Shown: positions 22,947-32,625, numbered from the stretch's first letter. The stretch: 64,000 bases of DNA from an uncultured Pelagibacteraceae bacterium (GCA_902557385.1 CACDZF010000002.1:88736-152735); one strand, 5' to 3'. Numbers and translations are program-made. The notes: generated from the letters alone by a model not told the origin.

Positions 22947-23840
22947 ATGAGCAATATTCTTATAGTAGGTTGTGGTTTAATAGGTTCTTCAATATTAAGA
23001 GCAGTAAATAATAAGAAAATATTTAAAAATATTTTCATTTTAGAAAAATCTAAAAAAAATATTTCAATAATAAAAAAATTAAAAATTAAATGCAAAATAG
23101 TTAATAATATAAAAAATATTTCTACTAATATTGATCTAGTAATTTTATGTACTCCGATGAGTCAATATTCCAAAATAATTTCAAAAATAAATAAACTGGC
23201 TAATCATAAGACAATTGTTACAGATGTTGGTTCGACGAAAGAGTTGATTTCTAAAAATATGAAGAGAAAATTAAAAAAAAATATATCTTGGATTCCATCC
23301 CACCCTATCACTGGATCTGAAGTAAGTGGACCACAGCATGGGGATAAAAATCTTTTTAAAAAAAAATGGTGCGTTTTAATTAAAGAAAAAAGTTTTAATA
23401 AATCTCATTTATCTAAACTCCAGTCTTTTTGGAAGAAATTGGGCTCAAAAGTTATTTTTATGAATTCAAAGCAACATGATATAATTTTTTCTATAACAAG
23501 CCATTTGCCGCATTTAATTGCTTATAATTTGGTTAAAACAGCAACTGATTTTGAAAAACAAAAAAAATATAATCTAATTAAATTTAGTGCAGGTGGATTA
23601 AGAGATTTTTCACGTATAGCTGCTAGCAATGAAATTATGTGGAGAGATATTTTTTTTAATAATAAAAAAAATATGATTTCAGCTATAAATTTATTTATTA
23701 ATAATCTTAATTCCTTCAAGAAGGATATTAACTTAAGCAAAAATAAAGAAATAATTAATAAATTAATTAAAACTAAAAAAGTAAGAAAAAAAATAGTGCT
23801 ACTTAAACAAGATACAAGTAAACCAGATTTTGGTAGATAA
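22947..23840 (+). CDS. tyrA: Prephenate/arogenate dehydrogenase
   Basis: This 297-residue NAD(P)-dependent dehydrogenase converts prephenate to 4-hydroxyphenylpyruvate, or arogenate to tyrosine. The N-terminal dinucleotide fold reads ILIVGCGLIGSSILRAV. VTDVGSTKELI, HPITGSEVSGPQHGDKNLF and SFTSHLPHLIA-like text (SITSHLPHLIAYNLV) are diagnostic TyrA blocks. There is no chorismate mutase or ACT domain. Its end abuts the end of the sulfotransferase gene on the other strand without any intervening base. Confidence 0.92.
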   Translation: MSNILIVGCGLIGSSILRAVNNKKIFKNIFILEKSKKNISIIKKLKIKCKIVNNIKNISTNIDLVILCTPMSQYSKIISKINKLANHKTIVTDVGSTKELISKNMKRKLKKNISWIPSHPITGSEVSGPQHGDKNLFKKKWCVLIKEKSFNKSHLSKLQSFWKKLGSKVIFMNSKQHDIIFSITSHLPHLIAYNLVKTATDFEKQKKYNLIKFSAGGLRDFSRIAASNEIMWRDIFFNNKKNMISAINLFINNLNSFKKDINLSKNKEIINKLIKTKKVRKKIVLLKQDTSKPDFGR

Positions 23841-25397
23841 CTAATTTTTTAAGCTGTTTTTTAGATCTTCGAGATAAGAAGAGTAACTTTCCCAGGCCGC
23901 AACTGATGTTTTGTAAATTGGTTGTCTGACTTGAGCTAGGCTTGCTGTAGAGACAGAATTTTTACTTTTATAAAATTCAACACATTTTGTACTCCAACTT
24001 AAATCACAAAAACTTAATAATTTTTTTACTTCATCTTGGAAATTTTCTGTGAAATTTTCATATTGAATATTAAGTAAATTTTTCTCCCTTAATATTTTTT
24101 CCCAAAAGGTCATATATTCATTATATAAATTATAAAATTGACCCAATTTTTTTAAATTATATGCAAATCCTAAATTTGATGAAGAATAATATTGTTTATA
24201 ATTTGACCAGCAAATATCCATAGGATCTCTATTACAATTAACAATATACGAATTTGGAAATATCATTTTAATAAATCCAGTCCACTTAAAATTTAATGGA
24301 GCTTTATCAACAATATACTTTTCTGAATAATTTAATTGATTAATTCTATCTAGGTAAAAGGTTTGAATTTTTTTTAGTTTTTCTTTTGTAATTTTAGTAA
24401 TATCAAATTCATTAGGATTAGAAAAAAACTCTTTATAAATAGCATCTGTTAAAAAGGTTAGCTCGCCTGCTCCAGCAACATCATCATGAGCAGAAAGCAC
24501 CTGTTCGATTAAGGAAGTTCCAGATCGAGGCATTCCAATAATAAAAATTATTTTTTTATCTGAGTTTAATTCCAAACTTAAATTATTAGACTGTTCTTCA
24601 AAATTTTTTTTAAAGCTAGAAAGTATTTTTTCGTCAAGATTAAAATTAAATTTTAAAAATTTATCTTTGATATCATTTCCCATTTTGTAATTTATAAATG
24701 AATTGTTAAAATCCTTAGTGTCATCAAAAGCTTTGCCTAATGCGAAATATAAATGCATTTTTTTAATTTCCGTAAGATTTTTGTCATTAATTTTATTTTT
24801 TATTATTTCAATATCCTCGTCACCTTTTTGGAATTTTTTTGTCATACTCATTAGTCTATAAATTTCTGTATAGCTCGGATTAATACTTAATGATTTTTGA
24901 TAATGAAAATGGCTTTTTTTGAAATCACCTAAGAACTGGTATATTGTTCCAATTGTATAGTGCAAAAAATAATCATCAGGATAGTGTTTTAATGCAATTT
25001 TAAGAACTTCAATTGCATCTATATTTAAATTAAGTTTTTCTTTTAAATTTGCTAAATTAATTAATGCATTTAAAAAATCAGGTTTAATTTCTAAAGCTCT
25101 ATTGTAATATTCATTTGCCATTTGATAATTTGCAATAGAACTGTGAGCTAAACCTAAATTGTTTAGTACATGAATATTTTTATCATCAAGTTTGATTGCT
25201 TTATTAAGAATTTTTAGAGATTCATCAAATTGACCCAAGTTCATTAGTGCCATTCCTAAAGCATTATAAAATATGTAATCATTAGGGAATTTTTTAACTA
25301 ATATTTTTGCTTTGGATACTACTGCGTCATATTTTTTTACATTGAGTAAATTTATTATTTTTTCTAATTCTTTTTTTTTATTTTCAGTTTGATTCAT
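23841..25397 (-). CDS. TPR-repeat sulfotransferase
   Basis: This 518-residue protein has two parts. Residues about 10-225 form a run of tetratricopeptide repeats (for example YNALGMALMNLGQFDESLKILNKAI and NNLGLAHSSIANYQMANEYYNRALEI). From about residue 280 a sulfotransferase domain begins with the PAPS 5'-phosphosulfate loop GMPRSGTSLIEQ and continues to a 3'-phosphate-binding region around NCNRDPMDICWSNY. It probably transfers sulfate from PAPS to a glycan, peptide or small molecule. The acceptor is unknown. No signal peptide is seen, so it is cytoplasmic. Its start overlaps the NlpC/P60 gene by 14 bp. Confidence 0.82.
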   Translation of the reverse strand: MNQTENKKKELEKIINLLNVKKYDAVVSKAKILVKKFPNDYIFYNALGMALMNLGQFDESLKILNKAIKLDDKNIHVLNNLGLAHSSIANYQMANEYYNRALEIKPDFLNALINLANLKEKLNLNIDAIEVLKIALKHYPDDYFLHYTIGTIYQFLGDFKKSHFHYQKSLSINPSYTEIYRLMSMTKKFQKGDEDIEIIKNKINDKNLTEIKKMHLYFALGKAFDDTKDFNNSFINYKMGNDIKDKFLKFNFNLDEKILSSFKKNFEEQSNNLSLELNSDKKIIFIIGMPRSGTSLIEQVLSAHDDVAGAGELTFLTDAIYKEFFSNPNEFDITKITKEKLKKIQTFYLDRINQLNYSEKYIVDKAPLNFKWTGFIKMIFPNSYIVNCNRDPMDICWSNYKQYYSSSNLGFAYNLKKLGQFYNLYNEYMTFWEKILREKNLLNIQYENFTENFQDEVKKLLSFCDLSWSTKCVEFYKSKNSVSTASLAQVRQPIYKTSVAAWESYSSYLEDLKNSLKN

Positions 25398-26118
25398 TTC
25401 TTATAAACTTGACTTTTAAATTTGATTTTTTTTCAATTTCATCAATAGTTTTTTTGATATTCATAACTATAACTTTTTTTCTTGGTCCATAAGCGTGAAT
25501 TAAATCAATATTTGAGAGGCAAATTGCTACATGTCCTTTCCAAAATATTAGATTGTTTTTTTTAATTTTACTTAATTTAACATTTTTTTTAAAATATTTC
25601 ACTTGATCTTTAGTATCTCTCGGACAAAACTTATTATTAAATTTATAAAATATTTGCACTAAAGCTGAACAATCTATTCCTTTAAAGGTATTTCCACCCC
25701 ATTTATATTTAACATTTTTAAAAATTTTTATTTTTGAAAAAAGTAAATTTGTTTTTTTTATAGATAAAACATCTTTTTTGTTAATCCAGTATTTATCGAA
25801 ATTAAGAAAATTTTTTGTTTTTCTAGTAATTTTAACAAAAGAACCAAAACTTATTTTATTTTTTAACTTAAATTTTTTATTAGGTTTTGAATATAAATTT
25901 GCTGATAAACTTGAAATTTTATGAGTAGGAGTAAAATTTTCTTTAAATTTTTTATTTTTAATATATCCAAAATAGTTGTCGTACGCAGTTTTTATTTTTA
26001 AAAATTTTCCAAACTTTTTAATAATCTTAAATTTTTCTCCATACAGCAATTGTGTAGATAAAGGTGATTTTAAAGATCTATATTTATAAACATTTAATAT
26101 TAAATCTGAATTTATCAT
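25384..26118 (-). CDS. SH3-domain NlpC/P60 cysteine peptidase
   Basis: This 244-residue protein has N-terminal SH3-like segments (about residues 10-120) followed by an NlpC/P60 domain with the catalytic cysteine in YKWGGNTFKGIDCSALVQ and the histidine in GHVAICLSNIDLIHAYGP. Such enzymes cleave D-Glu-diaminopimelate or related bonds in cell-wall peptides. There is no signal peptide, which suggests a cytoplasmic YkfC-like dipeptidyl peptidase acting on imported muropeptides. The adjoining AmpG-like permease supports this. It lies one base after that permease's stop. Substrate is inferred. Confidence 0.82.
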   Translation of the reverse strand: MINSDLILNVYKYRSLKSPLSTQLLYGEKFKIIKKFGKFLKIKTAYDNYFGYIKNKKFKENFTPTHKISSLSANLYSKPNKKFKLKNKISFGSFVKITRKTKNFLNFDKYWINKKDVLSIKKTNLLFSKIKIFKNVKYKWGGNTFKGIDCSALVQIFYKFNNKFCPRDTKDQVKYFKKNVKLSKIKKNNLIFWKGHVAICLSNIDLIHAYGPRKKVIVMNIKKTIDEIEKKSNLKVKFIRNESN

Positions 26119-26119
26119 T

Positions 26120-27592
26120 TTAATTTTTTACGGGAGCAACTTTTGCTAACCAAATTATTAATAGTAAAACAGGCAACCCAAGTAAAGCTGTAATGCAAAA
26201 GAAATTTGCATAACCCATCACATCAACCCAGCTTCCAGAATACCCAGCTATAAATTTTGGAATAAAAAGCATCAACGAGCTAAAAAGTGCATATTGCGTT
26301 GCAGTAAATTTTATTGATGTTAATCCAGACAAATAAACAACAAAAGCAGCACCAGCAAACCCACTAGATATATTATCAGCAGTAATTACGGTTATTAAAA
26401 AATTAATATTAGCTTCAGATATAGCTAACCAAGCAAATAGCAGATTGCTTGATGCGGCTATCAACGCTCCTAAAAAAAGAGCTTTCATTGTTCCAAATCT
26501 CAGAGAAAAAAAGCCACCCAGGAAACCCCCAAGTATTGTTGCAAATACTCCAAAAAATTTTGAATAGGTGGCAATTTCTTTTACATCAAAACCTTTTTCA
26601 AGGTAAAATATATTTGCTACAACTCCCATTACTACATCTGCAATTCGATATAAACCTATTAAAATTAATATTGATACAGCAAATTTTCCATATCTTTTAA
26701 TAAAGTTAATAATTGGATCTAAATATGTTTTTTTTACTTTTTCTTTAGATAAAAAATTTATTTTTATAGATAATAACATTATAAGTCCCATTAATAAGAA
26801 GCATAAAACAATTCTAACTCCTGCAAATAAAAATTTTTTAAAAATATCTTCAGAACTAAAAGGATTATCTATTATCGAATAAAAAAATACGAAGCTAATA
26901 ATTCCAAATATTACAACTGCTAAAAATCTTCCATGTTGTTTGTTTTTATAGTCTAGGTTTCTTTTTACTGCCGGTTCACTGGATAATAAAGTTGTTAAAA
27001 TCCCAATAAACATTAAAGCTCCCATGGCAATATAAACGATCATCCAAACAGATTGTTTATATGTTTCTACCCCTAAATAGGATGCTAACCATAAACTTCC
27101 TGCTCCACCTACTAACATTGCCAGTCTATAACCGGCAATATACATAGAGGACAAAGGGCCTTGATAGTTTTGTGGGGCACTTTCTATTCTATAGGCATCA
27201 ATTACTATATCCTGTGTTGCGCTAAAAATAGCAAGGGATGTTATAGCAGCTGCGGTTAAATAAATATTTATTGATGGATCAGTCAATGCTGTTGCTAACA
27301 AACTAAATAGTATCATTATCTGGGAAAAAAGTAGCCAACTTCTACGGTGTCCTAATTTTTTAAAAAATGGAATTTTAAAATTATCTACAAGTGGCGACCA
27401 CAAATATTTAAAAGCGTATGCAAATCCTGCCCAGCTAAATAACGTTACTGTACTTCTGCTTATGCCAGCTTTATGTAGCCAAACAGATAGAGTTGAAAAA
27501 ACCAATAAAATTGGTAACCCAGAAGAAAATCCTAAAAATAACAATTTTAAAACTTTTTTTTCTAAAAAAATTGAAATTTTATTTTTAATCAA
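26120..27592 (-). CDS. ampG: AmpG-like muropeptide permease (MFS)
   Basis: This protein of about 490 residues has 12-14 predicted membrane segments. The region GFSSGLPILLVFSTLSVWLHKAGISRSTV, the motif YAFKYLWSPLVDN, RSWLLFSQ and IVIDAYRIESAP are typical of the AmpG branch of the major facilitator superfamily, which imports GlcNAc-anhydroMurNAc peptides. I place the start at TTG 27592, two bases past the trkH stop, with GGAG seven bases upstream, because longer forms overlap trkH. Other starts up to 27637 are possible. The NlpC/P60 gene downstream fits peptidoglycan recycling. Confidence 0.85.
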   Translation of the reverse strand: MIKNKISIFLEKKVLKLLFLGFSSGLPILLVFSTLSVWLHKAGISRSTVTLFSWAGFAYAFKYLWSPLVDNFKIPFFKKLGHRRSWLLFSQIMILFSLLATALTDPSINIYLTAAAITSLAIFSATQDIVIDAYRIESAPQNYQGPLSSMYIAGYRLAMLVGGAGSLWLASYLGVETYKQSVWMIVYIAMGALMFIGILTTLLSSEPAVKRNLDYKNKQHGRFLAVVIFGIISFVFFYSIIDNPFSSEDIFKKFLFAGVRIVLCFLLMGLIMLLSIKINFLSKEKVKKTYLDPIINFIKRYGKFAVSILILIGLYRIADVVMGVVANIFYLEKGFDVKEIATYSKFFGVFATILGGFLGGFFSLRFGTMKALFLGALIAASSNLLFAWLAISEANINFLITVITADNISSGFAGAAFVVYLSGLTSIKFTATQYALFSSLMLFIPKFIAGYSGSWVDVMGYANFFCITALLGLPVLLLIIWLAKVAPVKN

Positions 27593-27593
27593 T

Positions 27594-29039
27594 TTAATTT
27601 CTCCAAAAAGAAGGTAAGAATAAAACCAATATTGCAAATAATTCTAACCGTCCTAAAATCATTGCCAAACTTAATACCCATTTAGAAATATCAGGTATTA
27701 ATGAAAAATTACCATTAGGACCTATAATACCTCCCAGGCCAGGTCCAACATTTGAAATAGATGTTGCTGCACCTGAAATTGAAGTTATAAAATCTAGACC
27801 ACTTAGCGATAGTAGTGCAGTTATCATAAAAAATATAATAATATATAGATAGATAAAAGAAATTATTGAAGACATAAATTTATCATCCACATTATTATTG
27901 TCGTATTTATTAACAAATATACCCCTAGGATAAATTATTTTTTTTAATTGATTTATTAAAAATATACCCAATATTTGAATTCTAAATATTTTTATTCCAC
28001 AAGCTGTTGAACCTGCACATCCACCAATAAACATTAAAATAAGAAAAAAAATTAAAGGGAAGCTTCCCCAATCGTCAAACTCATGAGTTACATAGCCTGT
28101 TCCTGTTAGAATTGAAACTACATTAAATGTAACTTGTCTAAAAATTTTTATAGAAATAGACTCATTTTTAAAAATTAAATAAATAGAAAGAATAATAATT
28201 GATAATATAATTATTTTTAAAAAAGATTTTATTTGCGAGTCTGATATAAAAATTTTTTTATTTCCACTTAAAAACTTAATATAAGATATAAAAGGTATAC
28301 TGCCTAAAATAATAAATATTATTGCAGTAATTTCGATACTAGCACTTTGAAAATATCCTATCGATTGATTATAATTTGAAAATCCACCTGTAGCTATAGT
28401 TGTCATTGAATGTGTAAGACTATCAAAATAGCTCATCCCAAATATCTTATAAAAAGTAGCGCACAAAAGTGTTAAAATTGAATAAATAATAATAAGTCTT
28501 TGAGATATTTGTTTAGATTTTGGTAGTATTTTTTCTGATGCATCATTACTTGTAATTTTAAATAGTTGCATACCACCCACATTCATTATTGGCATTAAAG
28601 TTATTGCCATAACAATAATACCAATACCACCCAACCACTGAAGAATTGCTCTCCATACAAGTATGCTCTTCGGACTATTATCTAGATTTGTAATTATAGT
28701 AGATCCCGTAGTTGTTATGCCCGACATGCTTTCAAAGAAAGCATCAGTAACACTTAGTTCAAGTTCTGAAAAAATAAAAGGTAATGATCCAAAAACTGCA
28801 ATACTTACCCAGGATAAAGCAGTCAATAAAAATGCTTGCTGTAAGTTCAATTTTTTTTGATGATCTAAATTAGATAAAGAAAATAATATACCAAACACAA
28901 TAGTAATTATGCCTGCACCAATAAATGATGAGTCTAATTCTTGAAATATCAACTGAAATATTATTGGAATCATCATTGAAATTCCGAGAATAATTTGAAG
29001 TATTCCTAATGTGAAAAAAACAGTTTTATAATTGGGCAT
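27594..29039 (-). CDS. trkH: Trk/Ktr-type potassium uptake protein, TrkH family
   Basis: This 481-residue membrane subunit of a K+ uptake system has the repeated selectivity-filter-like loops expected for TrkH, including ESMSGITTTGST (first pore loop), SMTTIATGGFSN, NVVSILTGTGYVTHEF and SISNVGPGLGG (fourth). About ten membrane segments are visible. The NAD-binding partner TrkA is not in this window. Start ATG 29039 is divergent from lysK across 88 bp. Confidence 0.93.
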   Translation of the reverse strand: MPNYKTVFFTLGILQIILGISMMIPIIFQLIFQELDSSFIGAGIITIVFGILFSLSNLDHQKKLNLQQAFLLTALSWVSIAVFGSLPFIFSELELSVTDAFFESMSGITTTGSTIITNLDNSPKSILVWRAILQWLGGIGIIVMAITLMPIMNVGGMQLFKITSNDASEKILPKSKQISQRLIIIYSILTLLCATFYKIFGMSYFDSLTHSMTTIATGGFSNYNQSIGYFQSASIEITAIIFIILGSIPFISYIKFLSGNKKIFISDSQIKSFLKIIILSIIILSIYLIFKNESISIKIFRQVTFNVVSILTGTGYVTHEFDDWGSFPLIFFLILMFIGGCAGSTACGIKIFRIQILGIFLINQLKKIIYPRGIFVNKYDNNNVDDKFMSSIISFIYLYIIIFFMITALLSLSGLDFITSISGAATSISNVGPGLGGIIGPNGNFSLIPDISKWVLSLAMILGRLELFAILVLFLPSFWRN

Positions 29040-29127
29040 TTTTAAAGAACATTATTTTATGGTAAATAAATTTCAACTCTATAAGAATTAATAAAAACGC
29101 CAAAAATAAGATATATTATTAAAAATT

Positions 29128-30690
29128 GTGATTGAAAAAAATAATTTAGATAAGACCAATGCTTGGCCCTTTGTAGAAGCTAAAAAAATTTTACGAGAAA
29201 GAAAAAAGGCTATAGAACAAAAAGGTAAAATTATTTTACAAACAGGGTATGGTCCCAGTGGACTTCCTCACATAGGAACTTTTGGTGAGGTTGCAAGAAC
29301 TTCAATGGTAGTTAACGCTCTTGATCATCTAATAGATTTACCAAAAGAAATAATTACATTTTCCGATGATATGGATGGATTAAGAAAAGTACCTGACAAT
29401 GTTCCTAATCAAGAAACATTAAAGCAAAATTTACATAAGCCTTTAACTTCTATTCCAGACCCTTTTCAAAAATATAAAAGTTTCGGCGAACATAATAATG
29501 AAATGTTAAAAAATTTTTTAGATAAATTTAATTTTAAATATAGCTTTAAAAGTTCAACATCACTTTATAAATCAGGTTTTTTTAATTCAAGTTTAGAAAT
29601 AATTCTTAAAAATTATCAGGGTATTATGGAAATTATTTTACCAACCTTAGGTAAAGAGCGTCAAAAAACATATAGTCCCTTTTTACCTGTATGTCCAGAA
29701 TCTGGAGTTGTTTTAGAAATTCCAGTTTTAGAAATACTTAAAGAAAAATCTAAAATAGTATTTGATAACAATGGAAAAAAACTTGAAGCAAGTATTCTGG
29801 ATGGCCACTGTAAATTACAATGGAAAGTAGACTGGGCCATGAGATGGTATGCTCTAGATGTTGATTTTGAAATGTATGGAAAGGATTTAATTGAAAGTGC
29901 AATTTTATCATCAAAAATAATAAAATTACTAGGAAAAAACAGTCCATCAGGTTTTGCTTATGAACTTTTTTTAGATGAAAGAGGGGAAAAAATTTCTAAA
30001 TCAAAAGGGAATGGAATCACAATCGAACAGTGGCTTGAATATGCATCTCCCGAAAGTCTTTCTTTGTATATGTACCAAAATCCAAAAAGAGCAAAAAAAC
30101 TATTTAAAGAAATTGTGCCTAAAGCAGTAGACGAATATTTGGATTTTATTCAAAAAAGTAAATCACAGAACGAATTGCAACTTTTATTAAACCCAGCCTG
30201 GCATGTGCATAATGGACAATTACCTAAAGAAGATTTAATAATGACGTTTTCAATGCTACTAAATCTAGTTGAAGCAAGTAATGCTAGTACAAAGAATCTT
30301 CTTTGGAAATTTGTAAAAAAATACAAAAAAAATATTGATGAAAAAAAATATCCTATTTTTGATAAATTAATAGATTATGCGATTAAATATTTTAACGAAG
30401 TTATTAAATTAAAAAAAAAATATAAAAAACCTAATGATAGTGAAAAAAAAGCGTTGATGGCCTTAATTTCAACATTAGAAAAGTGTAATGATGATATGTC
30501 TCCAGAGGATATACAAACTTTAATATATTCAACTGGGAAAGAAAATGGATATTCTGAAAATTTAAGAGAGTGGTTTAAGTTGATTTATGAGGTAGTTTTT
30601 GGAGATGAAAATGGACCAAGAATGGGTTTTTTCATTAGTTTTTTTGGAGTAAATGAAACTAAACAACTTATAAATGATAAAATAAAATAA
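29128..30690 (+). CDS. lysK: Lysyl-tRNA synthetase, class I
   Basis: This 520-residue class I aminoacyl-tRNA synthetase attaches lysine to tRNA-Lys. The HIGH motif appears as GPSGLPHIGTFGE near residue 45 and the KMSKS motif as KISKSKGNG near residue 290. WKVDWAMRWYALDVDFEMYGKDL is a class I LysRS signature. Class I LysRS is mostly archaeal but common in alphaproteobacteria, replacing the unrelated class II LysS. The start is GTG at 29128. Its stop shares a base with the pyrD ATG (TAATG). Confidence 0.95.
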   Translation: MIEKNNLDKTNAWPFVEAKKILRERKKAIEQKGKIILQTGYGPSGLPHIGTFGEVARTSMVVNALDHLIDLPKEIITFSDDMDGLRKVPDNVPNQETLKQNLHKPLTSIPDPFQKYKSFGEHNNEMLKNFLDKFNFKYSFKSSTSLYKSGFFNSSLEIILKNYQGIMEIILPTLGKERQKTYSPFLPVCPESGVVLEIPVLEILKEKSKIVFDNNGKKLEASILDGHCKLQWKVDWAMRWYALDVDFEMYGKDLIESAILSSKIIKLLGKNSPSGFAYELFLDERGEKISKSKGNGITIEQWLEYASPESLSLYMYQNPKRAKKLFKEIVPKAVDEYLDFIQKSKSQNELQLLLNPAWHVHNGQLPKEDLIMTFSMLLNLVEASNASTKNLLWKFVKKYKKNIDEKKYPIFDKLIDYAIKYFNEVIKLKKKYKKPNDSEKKALMALISTLEKCNDDMSPEDIQTLIYSTGKENGYSENLREWFKLIYEVVFGDENGPRMGFFISFFGVNETKQLINDKIK

Positions 30691-31739
30691 TGTTTTCAAA
30701 ATTCAGAAATTTAATCTTTAAGATTGATCCTGAAATAGCTCATAATTTAGCAATTAAGTCCTTAAAATTTAATTTTACTCAAAATATTTTTGATGAAAAT
30801 AAAAAAAATCCAATGTTTCAAACAACTTTATTTGGAAAAAAATTAGATAATCCAATTGGATTGGCCGCAGGTTTTGATAAAAATGCCGAAGTTTATAATG
30901 CAATATTTAACTTAGGTTTTGGCTTTGTTGAAGTTGGCACTGTAACACCTTTAAAACAGTATGGAAATCCAAAACCAAGAGTTTTTAGATTAGTTGAAGA
31001 TCAAGCTCTAATTAATAGGTTAGGTTTTAATAATTTAGGTTCAGAAAATGTTAGTTCTAGAATTCGCTTGAATAAACCTAAAGGCCTTATAGGTGTAAAT
31101 TTAGGACCCAATAAAGACACAGATGACCGATTAAATGATTATTTAGTTGGATTTAGAGCATTTCATGATTTGGTAGATTATATTACAATTAACATTTCAT
31201 CTCCAAATACTGAAAATTTAAGAGAATTTCATGAGGAAAAAAAATTTGATGAATTAATGACTTTAATATTTAACGAAAGAGAAAAATTAAATTCAAATAT
31301 ACCAATAGTGGTAAAAATATCTCCAGATATAAAAGAAGATAAAATTGAGAAAATAACTTCACTATTAATTAATCATAAAGTTAAAGCAGTTATTATTTCG
31401 AACACTACAGAAGCTAATAGAGAAAATTTAAAAAATATATCTAAACACCAAAAAGGTGGATTATCTGGAAAGCCACTTGAAAAAAAATCAAATATACTAA
31501 TTAGTAAATTTTACAGTTTTTTTAACGGAAAAATTGATATCATAGGTGTTGGGGGCATAGATTCAGGAAAAAGTGCTTATGATAAGTTTTTAGCAGGCGC
31601 AAGCTTTTTACAACTTTATACAGGAATGGTTTATCAGGGCCCAAATATTGTTAGTAAAATTAAAAAAGAACTTAAACAAATATTAATCGACAAGAAAGTG
31701 AAAAATTTCAAAGAAATCATTGGCAAGAAGGATTATTAA
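30690..31739 (+). CDS. pyrD: Dihydroorotate dehydrogenase (quinone), class 2
   Basis: This 349-residue flavoenzyme oxidises dihydroorotate to orotate in pyrimidine synthesis, passing electrons to the quinone pool. The N-terminal membrane-association helices (FSKFRNLIFKIDPEIAHNLAIKSL), NPIGLAAGFDKNAE, FVEVGTVTPLKQYGNPKPR, and the catalytic-serine region TINISSPNTENLR are class 2 features. IIGVGGIDSGKSAYDK and LQLYTGMVYQGP form the FMN phosphate site. It overlaps lysK by one base. Confidence 0.96.
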   Translation: MFSKFRNLIFKIDPEIAHNLAIKSLKFNFTQNIFDENKKNPMFQTTLFGKKLDNPIGLAAGFDKNAEVYNAIFNLGFGFVEVGTVTPLKQYGNPKPRVFRLVEDQALINRLGFNNLGSENVSSRIRLNKPKGLIGVNLGPNKDTDDRLNDYLVGFRAFHDLVDYITINISSPNTENLREFHEEKKFDELMTLIFNEREKLNSNIPIVVKISPDIKEDKIEKITSLLINHKVKAVIISNTTEANRENLKNISKHQKGGLSGKPLEKKSNILISKFYSFFNGKIDIIGVGGIDSGKSAYDKFLAGASFLQLYTGMVYQGPNIVSKIKKELKQILIDKKVKNFKEIIGKKDY

Positions 31740-31749
31740 TTTAATAAAC

Positions 31750-31778
31750 TTGACCTTGTTAACTACCCATCTTATATA
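31750..31778 (+). promoter_or_regulatory. Candidate sigma-70 promoter of rpmB
   Basis: The 53-bp gap between pyrD and rpmB contains TTGACC (31750-31755), a 17-base spacer and TATATA (31773-31778). The second box ends 14 bases before the rpmB ATG, implying a very short leader. Both boxes and the spacing fit a strong housekeeping promoter. Confidence 0.55.
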
Positions 31779-31792
31779 GTCATTTATTAATT

Positions 31793-32074
31793 ATGACAAA
31801 AAAATGCGAATTAACTGGAAAGAACCCACTTAAAGGTCATAAGGTAAGTCATGCAAATAATAAGACCAAAAGAAGGTTTTTACCGAATTTAAAAAAAGTA
31901 AATTTTAAAAGTGATATTCTAAATAGAAAAATGAAACTTACTGTTTCTAATGCAGGAGTTAGATCTGTTGATAAAAAAGGAACTTTTGATTTATTTCTGA
32001 AAACTGCAAAAAATAAAAATCTATCTCCTCGGCTAAAAAAAATTAAAAGAACATTATTGGCCAAATCAGCGTAA
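31793..32074 (+). CDS. rpmB: 50S ribosomal protein L28
   Basis: This 93-residue L28 has the diagnostic N-terminus KKCELTGKNPLKGHKVSHANNKTKRRFLPNLKK and the later KLTVSNAGVRSVDKKG. It is very basic, as expected for an rRNA-binding protein. Its stop overlaps the ATG of the downstream VUT-family gene by one base (TAATG), so that gene is probably translated together with rpmB. Confidence 0.96.
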   Translation: MTKKCELTGKNPLKGHKVSHANNKTKRRFLPNLKKVNFKSDILNRKMKLTVSNAGVRSVDKKGTFDLFLKTAKNKNLSPRLKKIKRTLLAKSA

Positions 32075-32622
32075 TGAATAGATTGTTCATTTTGCTCTCA
32101 TTATTAATGGGAGGTGTAGTTTTAGCATCAAATTATTTAGTTCAATTTCCAATTAAATTTTATAATTTACAAGATATTTTAACTTATGGAGCTCTAAGTT
32201 ATCCAGTGGCTTTTTTAATTACTGATCTTGCAAATAGATCTTATGGAAAAATAATTGCAAGAAAAATTGTCTACTTTGGTTTTGGTTTGGGAATTTTTTT
32301 TACATTATTTTTTTCAACAAATTTTTCAGATTTGATTTCAATTAGAATTGCTATTGGATCTGGCATTGCTTTTATTTCTGCTCAATTACTTGATGTACAA
32401 ATTTTTGATATGTTGAGAAAAAAAAAATGGTATATAGCCCCATTAACATCATCAATATTAGCTTCAACACTTGATACTTTTTTATTTTTTAGCATTTCAT
32501 TTTATGGGACATCTGTACCATGGATCACTTTATCTTTAGGTGATTTAGCAGTAAAATTGATAGTAGCCTTGTTTATGCTTATACCTTTCAGATTATTATT
32601 GGGTAGAATTAAAGAAGCCTAA
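32074..32622 (+). CDS. VUT family transporter, probable queuosine precursor uptake
   Basis: This 182-residue membrane protein has about five or six hydrophobic segments. The conserved VUT (YhhQ) features are YPVAFLITDLANRSYGKIIARKIVY and IASGIAFISAQLLDVQIFDMLRKKKWYIAPL-like text. YhhQ homologues import queuosine precursors such as preQ0, preQ1 or queuine. The exact substrate here is inferred from the family. It follows rpmB by overlap and ends four bases from the convergent speB-like gene. Confidence 0.8.
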   Translation: MNRLFILLSLLMGGVVLASNYLVQFPIKFYNLQDILTYGALSYPVAFLITDLANRSYGKIIARKIVYFGFGLGIFFTLFFSTNFSDLISIRIAIGSGIAFISAQLLDVQIFDMLRKKKWYIAPLTSSILASTLDTFLFFSISFYGTSVPWITLSLGDLAVKLIVALFMLIPFRLLLGRIKEA

Positions 32623-32625
32623 AAT

